A stretch of 64,000 nucleotides of DNA from Flabesymbios commensalis (Eukaryota > Annelida > Polychaeta > Terebellida > Flabelligeridae). The translations under genes were made by a program, and so were the position numbers. The notes under the pieces are model-generated. The model was not told where the DNA came from. It saw only the letters and a program-made list of their open reading frames with translations, and searched no databases. Within the stretch, counting starts at the first letter, position 1, and each line of letters opens with the position of its first letter. Positions 1-12,050 of this stretch are shown here, one piece after another. The stretch covers positions 36,677,219 to 36,741,218 of the forward strand of contig OZ024902.1 of NCBI GenBank assembly GCA_964017125.1. Direction: 5' to 3'.

Positions 1-262
1 ACAGGCACAAGTTCTTTCAAACAAACCGAGTAAAATTGTAATCGGATAAGAATTGAGGGAGGAGATGCATTTCTTGCGAATTGTGGCCCAAGTGTCCTAA
101 TTAGGTCTTAGTTAGGTCATAAGGTAATTTTAATAATTGAAATTTCCGAAATTCTTGAGGACATTTTATGCACAGGCATGAGCTCTTTCAAACAAATCAA
201 ACAAAATAGAAATCCGATAAGAATTGAGGGAGGAGAAGCATTTCTTGCGAATTGTGGCCAAA
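1..262. repeat. Dispersed repeat, two direct copies (third at 1636-1726)
   Basis: Two similar ~90-bp stretches (about 1-90 and 172-262) share the text acaggca-gagctctttcaaaca, then an aatcggataagaattgaggg block and a catttcttgcgaattgtgg block. A third copy lies at 1636-1726. The peptide readings here follow the repeat and are not convincing as genes. Confidence 0.6.
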
Positions 263-732
263 GTTTCCTAATATGGTCTTAACTAGAAGTAAGTGTTTAC
301 CATGTAAAACACCCAAGCAGGGGCCAAGATACCCACAAAAACTCTGGTAGCCACGTGGGCCCCTCAGATGCTTATTTTGGTCATCCACATCGAATTCTAG
401 TAGCCCACTCATTAGTGTATTTCTCCTATGAAAACCTGACCCCTATTGACATTCAGAAAGTACTCAAGAAATTCAGGTGAAGTAGCTAATAGTTCATACA
501 CTGAATAGGGGATTATCTGTTAGCAATGCATTTTATACTCGCATTTTATACTGATGTCAACTTGATCAGCCCACAGCAAAAACAAGGGGGCCAATGGCGA
601 GTGAGCAACTGGGTATCTGGAACCCTGTCAAGAAGGGACCCCCTCGCACTTTTCAAATAAAAGTTATACATTAAATATAATTTTACAAGATAATGAATTT
701 GTACATGTAATTATCAAGTAATATTATGAGGC

Positions 733-1490
733 AGGGTGACAAGGTTCTAATTTGACGAAATAAGAATAAAGATGGTCGCCATGACCCAGATATTTCCCCA
801 AAATTTCTGAAAAATTGATCCAGTCCAGGAATTAATACTGCTATGCTGTATGTTGAATATTGAGTATATCAGATAAGCGGCTTTGAAGTTATCAGGGTGA
901 CAAGGTCATAATTTGACGAAAAAAATTTAAGATGGCTGCCATGACCCGGATATACTTCCAAACTTTCTGAAAAATGGATGCAGGCTAGAAATTAATACTA
1001 CTATGCAGTATTGTTAATATTGAGTATATCGGATAAGCGGCTTTGAAGTTATCAAGGTGACAAGGTCCTAATTTGACGAAAAAAAATTAAAGATGGCCGC
1101 CATGACCTAAATATTTTCCCAAACTTTTTGAAAAATTGATGCAGCCTAGGAATTTATACTCGCATCCAGGATGTTGAACACAAAGTGAATCGAAAAAGCG
1201 GTTTTGTAGATCTATGTCAGGGTGACAAGGTTCTAATTTGACGAAAAGAAGATTAAAGATGGCAGCCATGACCCGGATATTTTTCCGAACTTTCTGAAAA
1301 ATTGATGCAGGGTAGGAATTAATACTACTATGCAGTATTTTAAATATTGAGTATATCGGAAAAGCGGCTTTGAAGTTGTCAGGGTGACAAGGTCCTAATT
1401 TGACGAAAAAAGAATAAAGATGTTTAACACCAAATAAATACAAAAAGCGGTTTTGTAGATATCAGGGTGACATGGTATAGAAAGTCCATC
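733..1490. repeat. Tandem array, ~162-bp unit, about 4.6 copies
   Basis: The words agggtgacaagg and taatttgacgaaaa recur near 733, 893, 1055, 1218 and 1380, with a partial copy at 1465, giving a period of 160-163 bp. Each full unit carries an aagatggccgccatgacc block (C/A/T variants). The minus-strand open frame through this array repeats with the same period, so I read it as a by-product of the repeat. Confidence 0.85.
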
Positions 1491-2695
1491 CATTCGCAGC
1501 GGCACGCCGGCGCCCGCCACAGGTGGACAAAACTGTACAAAAACAAAAAGCCTCCCCCTGGTAGGAGGGAGCCTTAATTAGATCAAAAGTTAATCATTAA
1601 TTGATATTTCTGAAATCCGTGAGGAAGTTTTATGCACAGGCACGAGCTCTTTCAAACAAACCAAACAAAATTGAAATCGGATAAGAACTGATAGAGATTG
1701 AGAAGCATTTCTTGTGAATTGTGGACAGACAACAGATGCAACACGATGGCATAAGCTCATCTTAATCCTGAAGGTCGGATGAGCTAATAAAGGCCGAATG
1801 AGCTAAAAATCAGTATTTTTTATATACCTGGGTATATCAGAACACAGAACTTAAGTGCATTTGAAAAAAATCACAAAACTTCAATATGAAAGGGACGGAT
1901 GGATAAGCCCACACCGTAAAGTTGGGGGCCCTGGAGATTGCTGTATCCGATTTTAATGGAAAAAATCAACTTTTCTAACATGGCAATGAATGAGAGCGAT
2001 CTTGACACAAGGTCTAAAAAATGCCCACAACTTTTCAATGACAGCACCCGGAAAATGAGCTGAGCAAAGAAATGTCCCACGATTTTGTATCTATAGGTAC
2101 AATCTGTGGCAGAAACCTTCAGTTTCAAATTCTGTTTCAGCCACATTGGGGCCTTAAGTCCCCCGCCATAAATCTAGAGTTTTTGCAGTCACAAATATTT
2201 AAAAAGTTGTGGTGGCCATTTTAAATTTCAGTAAAATCACCTGCACATTTCCAGATGGTGGGTAATGTGATTGCAAAATGTGAATTATTTCTGACTTCAA
2301 TTTTGGTGTTTTTACAACCAAAAAAAGATGAAGTTAATCCATGGCGGCCATTTTTAATTTCAGTAGAGCCTTAAAAAAATCAACAGCACATCTCAAAATC
2401 GTGGGGAATGTGATCATAAAATTTGAATAATTTCTGACTTTTAAAGTTTTTAATGCCTGACGGATCCTGGTGCGACTAAAATCCCCCTCACTGTCATTCG
2501 AGACACACCAAAAACTAATCAAGGAGAGAACAGGCCTACACAGCTTCAATTTCCACATTAAAAAAACAATCCATCAATCTGTTTCAGACAGTATTGTTGG
2601 AGAACTAAATTTGGCCAGGTGAGGTCAAAATTTTTCCACTAAAATAATTCCACAGGCATACACTTAGCAGTCTTTCTCGATAACGTCAGAACGAC
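1491..2695. other. No gene seen; two degenerate ~135-bp units at 2196-2440
   Basis: The stretch contains the third copy of the 1-262 repeat (1636-1726). It also holds two diverged units at about 2196-2330 and 2331-2440 that share a ggccattttaaatttcag block and an aatgtga...aatttctgactt block. Nothing else has coding character. Confidence 0.4.
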
Positions 2696-2860
2696 CGGAC
2701 ATGTCCTGTAAAACGCAAGTGGGTCAGGCAAAATACCCAACTACATCAGACCTACAATCCAGTTATTTTTTTGGTCAGTTTTTGTGTTCACAAGGTAAAA
2801 ATTGGCCATTTACCAGAGATCTTCCAGGCAGGACAGCAACCCCTTTTAAGATAGCGCTGT
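2690..2860 (+). repeat. Dispersed repeat, inverted relative to 61690-61895
   Basis: The segment starting at acatgtcctgtaaaac, through gacctacaatccagttat, ttttggtcagttttt and aattggccatt, matches the reverse complement of 61690-61895 (ggccgattctcacc, aactgaccaaaaag, ataactggattgtaggtc, cctgacatgtcc). It is one dispersed family in opposite orientation at the two ends of the window. Confidence 0.6.
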
Positions 2861-4229
2861 TAATAATACTAGCGCACTTACCTATAACATCTTGATGCTG
2901 TTTAGCGATAGAATTATTGAGGACACCCTTATTTCTGTAGGTGAAAAACATGAAACTTTTTTGCTAATTTTGTTTTTCACCAGTTCTCTTCTTTTTTGGT
3001 ATCATAGATCAGGTAATTTGGTGTTTACTAAAGACCTATTTTGATAAATTTCACTTCATATTGCATACCTTCTAAAACGTCTGAAAGCCTAAAGTTCCCT
3101 GTAAGAATGTAATTTCACAGCCATTGACATTAGGATTTTTTATACTAGACAACAGAGCAGGTAAAACTGATTTTTGTCTGCCCTGGTGACTTTTAACTGA
3201 ACCTGGAAGTGAGTGGTACACCGAAAAGACTATATGAAACCTTTACCCGGCTGATGTGGACAGCTTATCCGACCTGGGCCTTTTTTACCTGCCTCGGGCG
3301 ACCGGTCGGACGTTAATGTCAACGGCTCATTTCACTCTACTCAGCCTGGACTTGTGTTCAATTGAGTTTGTGGAAAAGTGTACATATTTTATCAAACACC
3401 TATTGTGCATTATAAAGAAAACTTGATAATCAAAAAAATTTAATTCAGTGTATATAATTTAAAAAATGACAAATATTTGCATGTTTAAAAATTAAAATTG
3501 TTTTTGTGAAGGGCTACTCCGTGACAGCCCTATATGCCATTGCCACTACTAAAGGCGTGTACTGTTGAACCACAATTTAATACTGGTGGTGTAGGCAGTG
3601 GACCATATAATCATTGATAATGATATTGTAGGTATCCTTTCATTAGCTTAGATTTAGTTCACTCTGTATAAAAGGTTTCAATATTAAAATATTATTAAAT
3701 AAATAAATTATTTGTGTTCACTTTGACATCAACATAGTTTTTACCATTAGGGCGCCCTCAAAATGCTATCACTAGACAACATTACCGATGTTATAAGAAA
3801 GGGAGCTAGTATTATTAACATCACCATCAAAAAGGGGTTGGCGGTTGCTCTGCTACAGGTCTGGTGAAACATTCTGGACTGTTTAAACGTTTGCAGGACC
3901 TACTGTCCATTGAAATTTAGAGTTTATTGGGAAAGACTGATAAAAACAAAACATGGCGGCGGCACATGGTCAGTGCAAAAACAGTGAGCATCCACCCTAA
4001 AGGGGGATGCTTCACATCATAACATGATTTTTTTCTATCAATTATTTTATTTTAAATTATTTTAATAGATTTTGTTATTATGGGATGTAAGATTTGTCAC
4101 GGACGAGACTGGAAGAATTGATTTTCCAAAGAACCAATTTTAGAACCCATTTCCTGTGAATATAATAACATAAAAAAATATTTTGATGGCTTAGAGATAC
4201 TTTATAATGTTTCTTATTCAATAATTTTC
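2861..4229. other. No gene or clear element seen
   Basis: AT-rich sequence with short stop-to-stop frames on all strands. I found no splice-bounded exon, recognised protein motif or terminal repeat here. Confidence 0.4.
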
Positions 4230-4765
4230 TTGATAACTAATTTAAATGAATATTTTTTTTGTAATCGCACAATATCATACATCATCGCTTGTCGCAGATG
4301 GGATGTCGCGGATGGGACAAAATATGCGCTGCAAATTTGATTCAAACTGATAACATTTCAAAGAGAATCAAGGTGAATCATAACCCATCCCTGCAAAATG
4401 ATATGCTGTGTAAAACCTTGTTATATTTATTTCATGTCTTTTTCCCCTAACTTATTTAAAATAATTTGAATTTTAAAATAAATTGTAACGGTCGGGACAG
4501 CCCAAATTGTCGCGGACGGGAAACATTTTTATAGCGAAGTCTAATCAATTGAAATAGCAAAGGATTGACCACATAATGAAGCATTGAAGGTTGATATAAG
4601 AAATTGATAGTTTACAAGCTAATAATTTTTTTCTAATTAAAGTTGAGAGAACTTCTATACTTCTAATAGTGTCGCGGACGGGACACTCAAACTTACAACC
4701 GACCTTGAGGTGTAAACAAAGGTCAGTCAAATTAATAATCACAGAATCAGATGGTGCCATGGTGT
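4230..4765. repeat. Repeat with TGTCGCGGACGGGAC motifs, copy 1
   Basis: About 530 bp is shared in direct orientation with 8190-8625: the aaatatgcgct...tttgatt, taatttatttcttgt-like, cccctaacttattt, gaagtctaat...aattgaaatagcaaa and gaccttgaggtgtaaa blocks appear in the same order. The GC-rich word tgtcgcggacggga recurs within otherwise AT-rich DNA (about 4300, 4509 and 4670). Confidence 0.7.
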
Positions 4766-4871
4766 TATACAAACTAATTATCTATCCCCCTCTTTAGACA
4801 GAGGTGGGGAACATTTTGGTTTACCTCTGTCTGCTCAGTGTGTCAGAGTCAGTGAAGGGAGGGGAGGCCGC

Positions 4872-4978
4872 CCCAGCAAACACTAAACGTTGGCCCAATG
4901 CTGGGCTATTGTTGACCCACCATCTACGACGCTGAGCCAACATTATCCCAGTATTGAGTTGCCGTATCGTGCTTGGTG
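4872..4978. mobile_element. Palindromic MITE, CCCAGCAAACAC family
   Basis: Starts CCCAGCAAACACTAAACGTTG, with complementary halves around a centre reading caccatctacgacgctg. Right end diverged (cgtgcttggtg). About 107 bp, matching the ~108-bp size of better-preserved copies at 17804 and 53714. No coding capacity. Confidence 0.65.
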
Positions 4979-5164
4979 CCATGATGAATGTGGGCCAGCA
5001 TCACATACGTCAGGCCAACATTAAGCCAAAAATAAATCAAAAAACAAACAAAAAAAAAACATTAACCCAGCTTTGGTTCAAAGCATTGTTTGGTTTAAAG
5101 CATTGTGCCGGATATGCTACGCAAGCCCACCACTGACCCGGCAATGTGTGTCGTTGTAAAGTAC

Positions 5165-5430
5165 ACATAAGCCCGGTATCGGACTAATTAGTCCGATACT
5201 GGGCCTTCGTGTACGACGCTTGCCAACACTTAAACAGCATTGGGGCGATGTATACTATGTGCACACACTCCTGCCAGCATGAAGTACTGACTAGGGCTGA
5301 ATGGATACTGGCCAGCACCGGCGATGCTGGCCCAACAGTTAACAGACATCGGGCCGGTGTCAGCTTGTACGCGCCGCCAGCAGTAAGCACTACTAGACCA
5401 GCGTGCTGTTGAACGCAAAGTTGACAAGCC
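5165..5430. repeat. Palindrome-rich MITE-like segment
   Basis: 5171-5204 is a 34-bp palindrome with one mismatched pair; its central 24 bp (5176-5199) are perfect. The following sequence has the gccaacacttaaacagcattgg and gctggcccaacagttaaca words of the CCCAGCAAACAC family, so it is probably a composite or an older relative. The overlapping short reading frames on both strands reflect this symmetry. Confidence 0.5.
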
Positions 5431-5710
5431 ACATTGTGAATAAAAAATTATGTTTAATACAGAATCTTAGGGTGGTGAATCACAGTTGTTGTAAGATGAC
5501 AATGTGAAGATATTAAATTGTTGTCCAACTGATTGGGCCTAAAGACGGTTAATTTTACTGTTATTCTATATAAAAAACATGTTCCACCACATAAAAATAC
5601 ATAGACAGGAGCCATTTATTAACATTAAGTACAAAATCCATTGACTCTACATCTGGATTAATATAGCTATCAACCTAATGCTGCACAAGGGGAGACATAT
5701 CCAGTTTGTA

Positions 5711-8149
5711 ACTCCCGCCGTCACCGTAGGTGAGACGGAGGGAGCTATGGATTTTCTTCTTTTGCCTATAACTTTTTAAGAAAATAAGCTAGGATAACAA
5801 TTTTTGTTATGTGGGTTACTCCCAGATGGATAATGGACAGGTTAAAATATTTTTAATCTGAATTCAATACACAAGGTCGCAGAGAAGAAAAGATGATGTT
5901 ACAGCGTTGGGCCGATGGTCCGTTGGGCCGTCCGTGAACATTTCGATTCTGGAGCATATCTCTGAAAGTACTTGTCCGATTGTCTTCAAAAAAACACAAC
6001 ACCTCTAGAGGGTCTAGTTGTGCCTTTTGGGGTGTATGAACTTTCACCTACTTTTGGTTCAGAATTATGACTTATTTAGACGTTTTGACGCACACTTGGT
6101 TTCCGGAGCAGATCTTGAAAAGTACTGGGCCGATTACAGTCATATTGTATACATGTTCTCTCAGGTCCCTAGTTGTGCCTTTTCAGGTTTTTGGACCTTG
6201 ACCTTGAAGTTGACCCAGCACTTTGACCTAATTTATGACATCGGTAAATCCGACTGAAATATTTGGCGGAATATCATGAAAACCGCTCAAGATAGCTACA
6301 CCATTACCATAAAACAAATTGTAAGGTTTCAGGAGAGGATGCATTTTGAAAAATTTCTACTCGATCAAATTCAAAATGGCCGCCTATCGGCCATTATTCA
6401 CTTCGACAGGCCTCATATTGCGGAATATCATGAAAACTGCTCAAGATAGCTACACCATTAAGTAAAATAAATTGTAAGGTTTTAGGAGAGGATGCATTTT
6501 GGAAAAATTTCAAGTTGTTAAAATTCAAAATGGCCGCCTATCGGCCATTATTCACCTCCACATGCCTCATATTGCGGAATATCATGAAAACCGCTCAAGA
6601 TAGCTACACCATTATTATAAAACAAATTGTAAGGTTTCAATAGAGAATGCATTTAAAAAAATTTCAACTCGATCAAATTCAAAATGGCCGCCTATCGGCT
6701 ATTATTCACCTTGACAAGCCTGATATTGGATAAACCGTGCTAGATAGCTGAACCATTCAGTATAAAACAAAATGTGAGATTTCAGAAGAGGAAGCATTTT
6801 GAAAAAAATTGACTTGATCAAATTCAAAAATGGCAGTTTATCAGCCATTATTCACTTTCACATGGCCGGTATTTGGTAAACCGTGCTAGATGGCTGGACC
6901 ATAACTATAAAACAAAATGTGAGATTTCAGAAGAGAATGCATTTTGAAAAAAATCGACTTGATCTAATTCAAAATGACCGCTTATTGGCCATTATTCACT
7001 TTCACATGGCCGATATTTGGTAAACCGTGCTAGATGGCTAGACCATTAAGTACTATAAAACAAAATATGAGTTCTCGGGAGAGGATGCACCCTGAAATTT
7101 GTTAACTCTTTATTAAATGCAAAATGGCCGACAATCGGCATTTATTACCTCGATAGGCCAGATATCAGGTAAACCGTGCTAGATAGCTAGACCATTACTA
7201 TAAAACAAAATGTGAGATTTTAGGAGAAGATGCATCTTGAAAAAATTTGACTCGATCAAATTAAAAATAGCCGCCTATCGGCCATTATTCACTTTCGCAT
7301 GGCCGTTATTTGGTAAACCATACAAGATGGCTATACCATTACTATTGAACAAAATGTGAGATTTCAGAAGAGAATGAATCTTGAAAAATTTCGACTTGAT
7401 CAAATTCAAAATGGCCGCTTTTAGGCCATTATTCACTTTCACATGGCCGTTATTTGGTAAACCGTGCTAAATGGCTAGACCATTACTATAAAGCAAAATG
7501 TGAGATTTCAGGAGAGGATACATCTTGAAAAATATACTCGATCAAATTCAAAATGGCCGCCTATCGGCCATTATGCACTTTCACATGGCCGATATTTGGT
7601 AAACCGTGCTAGATGGCCAGACCATTACTATAAAACAAAATGTGATTTTTCGGGGGAGTATGCACCCTGGAAATTGTTAATTCCTATCAAATTCAAAATG
7701 GCCAACAATCGGCATTATTTACCTCGATAGGCCTGATATCAGGTAAACTGTGCAGTGCTAGATACCTACAGCATTACTATAAAACAAATAATTACTATAA
7801 AACAAAAATTGAGGTTTCGGGGGAGGATGCACCCTGAACTTTTTTAACTAGTCTATATCGAATTCAAAATGACCGTAAATCAGCCATTATTTACCTCGAT
7901 TGGCCTGGTATCGGGTAAACAGTGCCAGACAGGTAGACCATTACTGGGATACTGATAAGGATCATTAATTTCAATGAAGGTTTGCAATCTCTGACAGACT
8001 GTCTAGTTCTTATCTTACTCTTAGACTGAGCCTCTTAGACCTAGTTGTCTTGCGTCTTGATTTTTGACCTAGCCTACGACTACATTAATAACCCTACACA
8101 AAATTGCTTAAATCAAATTCTAATTTGGAGCGGGAGCTCCTGGACTTAT
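5711..8149 (+). mobile_element. Array-type element, copy A (about 11 units of ~145 bp)
   Basis: Begins with a hairpin-forming start (ctcccgccgtcacc, then ggtgagacggagggag), followed by a ~600-bp unique leader. It then has about 11 units of ~145 bp, each with caaaatggccgcc, ggccattattcac, a gtaaaccgtgctagat block and ataaaacaaaatgtgag. It ends tctaattnggagcgggagctcctggacttat. Related copies lie at 44423-45757 (truncated) and 56374-58951. No enzyme is encoded, so it is probably non-autonomous; the superfamily is unknown. Confidence 0.75.
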
Positions 8150-8189
8150 GCATGAACCTTCTAGTAATAGATTGATATCGTAACTTTAG

Positions 8190-8625
8190 AATTTAAATCA
8201 ATATTTTTCTTGATAATCACACAATATTATACAATGTACATCATCTCCTGTCGCGGGCGTGACTTGGGGACAGGACGTCACCGACGGGGCTAAAATATGC
8301 GCTGTGAATTTGATTAAATCTGATAACATTTTAAAGGGATAAGGTGAATCAAAAATTATCTGGTGTGTAAAGCTGTTTATATTTATTTCTTGTGTTTTCC
8401 CCTAACTTATTTGAAATGGTTTAAATTAAAAAATATATTGTCGCGGACGGGACAGCACAAATTGTCGCGGGCAGGACACATGTTTATAAATAGCTAAGTC
8501 TAATAAATTGAAATAGCAAAATAGTTTTAAAAATGTAATGAAGCATTGTTCTGGTGATATAAATGACCTTGAGGTGTAAATAAAGGTCAATCAAATTAAT
8601 AATCACAGAATCAGATGGTGGTGTT
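8190..8625. repeat. Repeat with TGTCGCGGACGGGAC motifs, copy 2
   Basis: Direct-orientation relative of 4230-4765, with the same block order and tgtcgcggacgggacag and tgtcgcgggcaggacac words at about 8440-8480. The two copies flank the array element at 5711-8149. Confidence 0.65.
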
Positions 8626-8721
8626 TATGTGTTTAAAATAAATTTTGCTTTGATAAATTGTTTTTTGATGAAGAGGATCCATTTTTCCTGAAAAATATAT
8701 TGTCCCAACCGTGACAATTAA

Positions 8722-8965
8722 CCCTTTAAGCCCCCATGATGTCTTAAAGCATCATTTTACATCACTGAAAAGATACTTAATTTTCATACAGCTAAGTGTT
8801 TTACAACGAATATTTCCATGAAACTGCTTTACCAATACATGGCAATTTTCTTCAATTTTTAAACCACATCAAATCATCTTCATCCACTACAAGTCGAGAA
8901 TTGGGACAGCAATTTGCGGCTTGTAATGGATGAAGATGACAATGGTAAATTCGGGCCTGAAAGGG
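8722..8965. mobile_element. piggyBac-like MITE with TTAA target duplication
   Basis: TTAA at 8718-8721 and 8966-8969 flank 244 bp that start CCCTTTAAGCCC and end GGGCCTGAAAGGG, an imperfect terminal inverted repeat. TTAA target choice and CCCTTT ends are established for piggyBac-type elements. There is no open frame, so it is a non-autonomous copy. It lies in DOT1L intron sequence downstream of exon 3. Confidence 0.65.
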
Positions 8966-8969
8966 TTAA

Positions 8970-9661
8970 AAACCAAATCTGAAACAAAAAATGATGTCGC
9001 ACTGGGGAAAAAAAAAACATTAAAAAAAAATTGTATGGATTATGGTACGGTACTTGAAATATTTGCCTACCTAATGAAATATAAATAACCTCATAAAAAC
9101 ATATTTAAAAATCATAAGTGCATGTCCAAAATACTGTGGAATGCCCCATATTCAAACTTATAGCTGAAATCTCATTTACTCTATTGACCCTAATAGACGT
9201 TTGTTAAAACGGCAGCTGATCTTGGATACAGGTCCGTTTGTTGTGGTCAGGTTCGTTTAATAGATTTTTTTTTTAGGATTTACTGGGCGACCAGACTCGG
9301 CCACAGCAGGCTGAGCTTGGTGTATTTGGGTGATTACAGTCGCCAACAGCAGTGTAAGGGTTAATACAAATTCTCTTCTGGAATGTGGTCCAAGGATTAG
9401 ATAGGCCTACATGACACATACATGTACATGTACACACAATTTATACCAGTACCTGAATAATTCAAAATGCACTTTATCTCAGATAGTCTACCTTGACATA
9501 TAATGATGAGATTTTTTTTCCAAGAGGTGCTTTTATTGTGGACAGGTTCTAATATGTATTGAGAGAAGGGGATTTTTCCAACAGGTGCTTTTATCCAAAA
9601 CGCTCTTCTATAAGGGACAAGATAGTATATATATTATAAATATGAAATTCAGCCAATGTAC
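8970..9661 (-). other. DOT1L intron 3 (start); no further exon found
   Basis: Sequence 3' of DOT1L exon 3 on the minus strand. I looked for the expected next exon (human DOT1L continues SFESMQRLCDKYNRAID) here and further left and did not find it, so the intron probably runs past the left edge. The stretch is AT-rich. Confidence 0.5.
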
Positions 9662-9736
9662 CTTGAGAGGTCGTAGTGGTTGAGTACATGATTTTCCATA
9701 GCCAGTTTGAGTTCAGGTACGTCCTCACACACCCAC
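9662..9736 (-). CDS. DOT1L: DOT1L histone H3K79 methyltransferase, exon 3 (partial gene)
   Basis: 75-nt minus-strand exon. The 3' splice site is a pyrimidine-rich ttttcttttttacag and the 5' splice site reads AAG|GTACAT. In the phase set by exon 2 it codes for RWVCEDVPELKLAMENHVLN followed by HYDLS. Human DOT1L reads [20 protein letters not shown] at the same place. DOT1L methylates lysine 79 of histone H3 within nucleosomes and acts on transcribed chromatin; this N-terminal helical region precedes the SAM-binding fold. The catalytic exons are not in the window. The exon ends in phase 2. It is read by eye from a remembered human sequence, and the agreement is too long to be chance. Confidence 0.9.
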
Positions 9737-10173
9737 CTGTAAAAAAGAAAATTCTTAAGAGAATGCATGTATTCCCTTGTTTTTGATGGGCAATAAACGA
9801 GTCCATTTTTAAATAGAACCATATTGCTTGAAGGCTGAAGCCCTTTCAAGACTGGTGAACAATCAATCACAAATTATAGAATTGTTTTTTATCATTTTTT
9901 ATTAGGCTTACGAGAGATTATATTACAATTAAGCATTGTTTACTATACAACCGGATTTTTATCTTCAACCACGATACTCCCGAAATTTGCCTTTGAGGAT
10001 CAACTCATATGTATACATGTGTATCGTCAGTTAAAACATCGATGGTATTGATGTATCGTTACACCCCTATTTGATTAGCAAATATATCTAGGCAAAATTA
10101 TTAGTTTTTCGCTAGATGCGATAGTGAACACAATTTTCCCTGCCTGGTACTATTATTATTTCCCTGGTCTTAC
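9737..10173 (-). other. DOT1L intron 2
   Basis: 437-bp intron between exons 2 and 3, with donor GTAAGA and acceptor TTTTTTACAG on the minus strand. Nothing else is recognised in it. Confidence 0.75.
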
Positions 10174-10214
10174 CTGATCGTTTCGATAATCTCATTAGCG
10201 CCATCTTTACCCTC
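10174..10214 (-). CDS. DOT1L: DOT1L histone H3K79 methyltransferase, exon 2
   Basis: 41-nt minus-strand exon with acceptor tttctattgtttcag and consensus donor CAG|GTAAGA. It translates EGKDGANEIIETI plus two bases of the next codon. Human DOT1L has HHDAAHEIIETIRW here, so the IIETIRW run continues exactly across the junction into exon 3. Exon 1 (15857-15931) ends in phase 0, which fits this exon's start. Too short to appear as an open frame, but the two splice sites and the joined peptide make the call strong. Confidence 0.9.
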
Positions 10215-10262
10215 CTGAAACAATAGAAAAACAGTTAAACACACATAATATATATCTAGTCT

Positions 10263-10483
10263 CAGGGATCGACACTAACACTGGCCCGTTGGCCCGAGGC
10301 CAGTAAAAATCACTAAGGGCCAGTAAATTGCCTGAGATACTGGCCCTGGAGGCCAATCACAAAATCACACCCCTTCGATACAGTGTACACTAAGGACTAG
10401 AAAGACAAGGCTAAGGGCCAGTATTTATCGGAAGTTACTGGCCTTTTGGGCTACTACCTGGAATCAGTTAGTGTCGATCCCTG
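10263..10483. mobile_element. Small non-autonomous element, 6-bp target duplication TAGTCT
   Basis: 221 bp with terminal inverted repeats CAGGGATCGACACTAACA / TTAGTGTCGATCCCTG and exact flanking TAGTCT at 10257-10262 and 10484-10489. The interior is rich in gggccagta and tactggcc words in both orientations. The CAG-type ends resemble hAT elements, but those usually make 8-bp duplications. It sits in DOT1L intron 1, 49 bp from exon 2. Confidence 0.8.
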
Positions 10484-12050
10484 TAGTCTATAAACATTAT
10501 GATTTAGTACTGTACATTATAATCTAATGACTGTACAGCGACAATGTTTTGACACTAGTCATGTGTAATAGTTGAATGAAATATATGTTATTGTCAGATT
10601 CCATCCTTTAACTTAGCAGTCAATAAAATTAGGGATTTTTTTGACCAGACTGACAGGTCCGGTACAGTTGCAAGTTTACCAGACATCATAATTTTTCCCG
10701 GACAAGAATGTTTCAGTGATTAAGTTTGCAATTTTCTTGCTGTTGCTGACAATTTTCGTTGATTGAGATCCATAAATGTTATTCGACATGGCAGCAAAAC
10801 AGGAACCCGGATGTAAACAAGAATTTTGAAGGGCTACAACTTTTTTTATTGAGCATGTTCTTTGGCCACTTGAGTATATGAAAATAATAAGAAATAGTGA
10901 TTTGTTAGGGTAAATTTTCGCCCTTACACTGAATATAATTTGGTCCGATCTACTGTAAAGTACATCACACTGGGACACATTAAGCGACATGAAATGTTGA
11001 GCATGCGCGATCATCGCAGCATGGACCAATAAATTGTTCATTGTTGTGGTCATACTGGGCGAGTATTGTCTTTTAAAACAGTCAAAATATAACATACTTC
11101 AATTCTAATAAAATGCAAGAACAACTGGGCTAGATATAAAATTCCAGCCGTGCAGGCTGTCGAAGACCAACAGTCAGCCATGTTTAGATCATTAATGGTT
11201 TGGAAATTATAAGTTTGTGGTTGTCTCAGGGATTTTCCCCGCCAAAAACTGAGAAAAACAAGTTTTGTAGGTTTGTTGACTTTTTTTCTGGACGCTACAA
11301 GGAATGTCAACCAACGTACGCAAAGACCCAGACCTCTATATACCTTTAAAGAGAAAAATTACATGTATTTCATGCTGAAAAAAGACCTTGTATCCACATT
11401 CAACTACACTTCCAATTTAAATGTATTTTCTTATTTTTGACATGGTTGTCAATAATTAGAAATCAGGAATTTCGTCTTTATATCTAGCCTAACAGGTGAA
11501 TGCGCAGCAGAAAAATTTAAAAACTTTTGCAATTCTAGCCTTAGTATGGACATGTTTACATCATATGGTCATATTAGGAAGCCAAAATAAAATCACCAAT
11601 TTTTTACCCCCAGCTGGATTATCGAGCTCCTGGCTGGGTTCAGGAGCTCTATTAACTGAGCTCCTGGGTTTTTCATATGATAAGCACTGATTCAATCATA
11701 TTATTAATATTTTTCAGATTATATCCCTGTCAAGTTGGATGATTTAGCAAAAAATTGCCTTTGAAACATGCAATCTCAGAATTTTGAAGGGCTACAACTT
11801 TTTTTATTGAGCATGTTAGGCCTAAAGTAATCAATAAATCATAATGTTCTTATTTTTCGATAAATATGGTGTACTTTAGCTTTATGTTACTTGAATCAAA
11901 GACTATCTATTTGCTTATAACGATTTCACAGCTCTGAAGTGACAAGAAAAGCGAAGAAAGCGTATTTTGTCAAAACCTGCTCTCACTTGATAAATAACTG
12001 ATGGAATGTTTCAAAATCAGCTGAGTGGATGCATAAAAGGTCACTACAGT
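10484..12050 (-). other. DOT1L intron 1, part; dispersed repeats only
   Basis: Two direct copies of gaattttgaagggctacaac (followed by ttttttattgagcatgtt) lie at about 10828 and 11778. 11494-11605 is one of three copies of a dispersed repeat with acatgtttacatcatatggt, the others being near 20655-20765 and 43862-43945. Minus-strand open frames of 86-139 codons at 10676-11310 match nothing I know and I do not call them. Confidence 0.5.

Noticed and set aside
8949-9363. Alternative right end of the piggyBac-like MITE at gtaagggttaata (about 9354-9363)
   Set aside because: The closer end at 8965 matches the left CCCTTT-AGGCCC repeat better. The farther one may belong to another old element.
10676-11310. 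Minus-strand open frames of 139 and 86 codons in DOT1L intron 1
   Set aside because: No recognised motif, no splice-site support, and part overlaps a dispersed repeat (gaagggctacaac).
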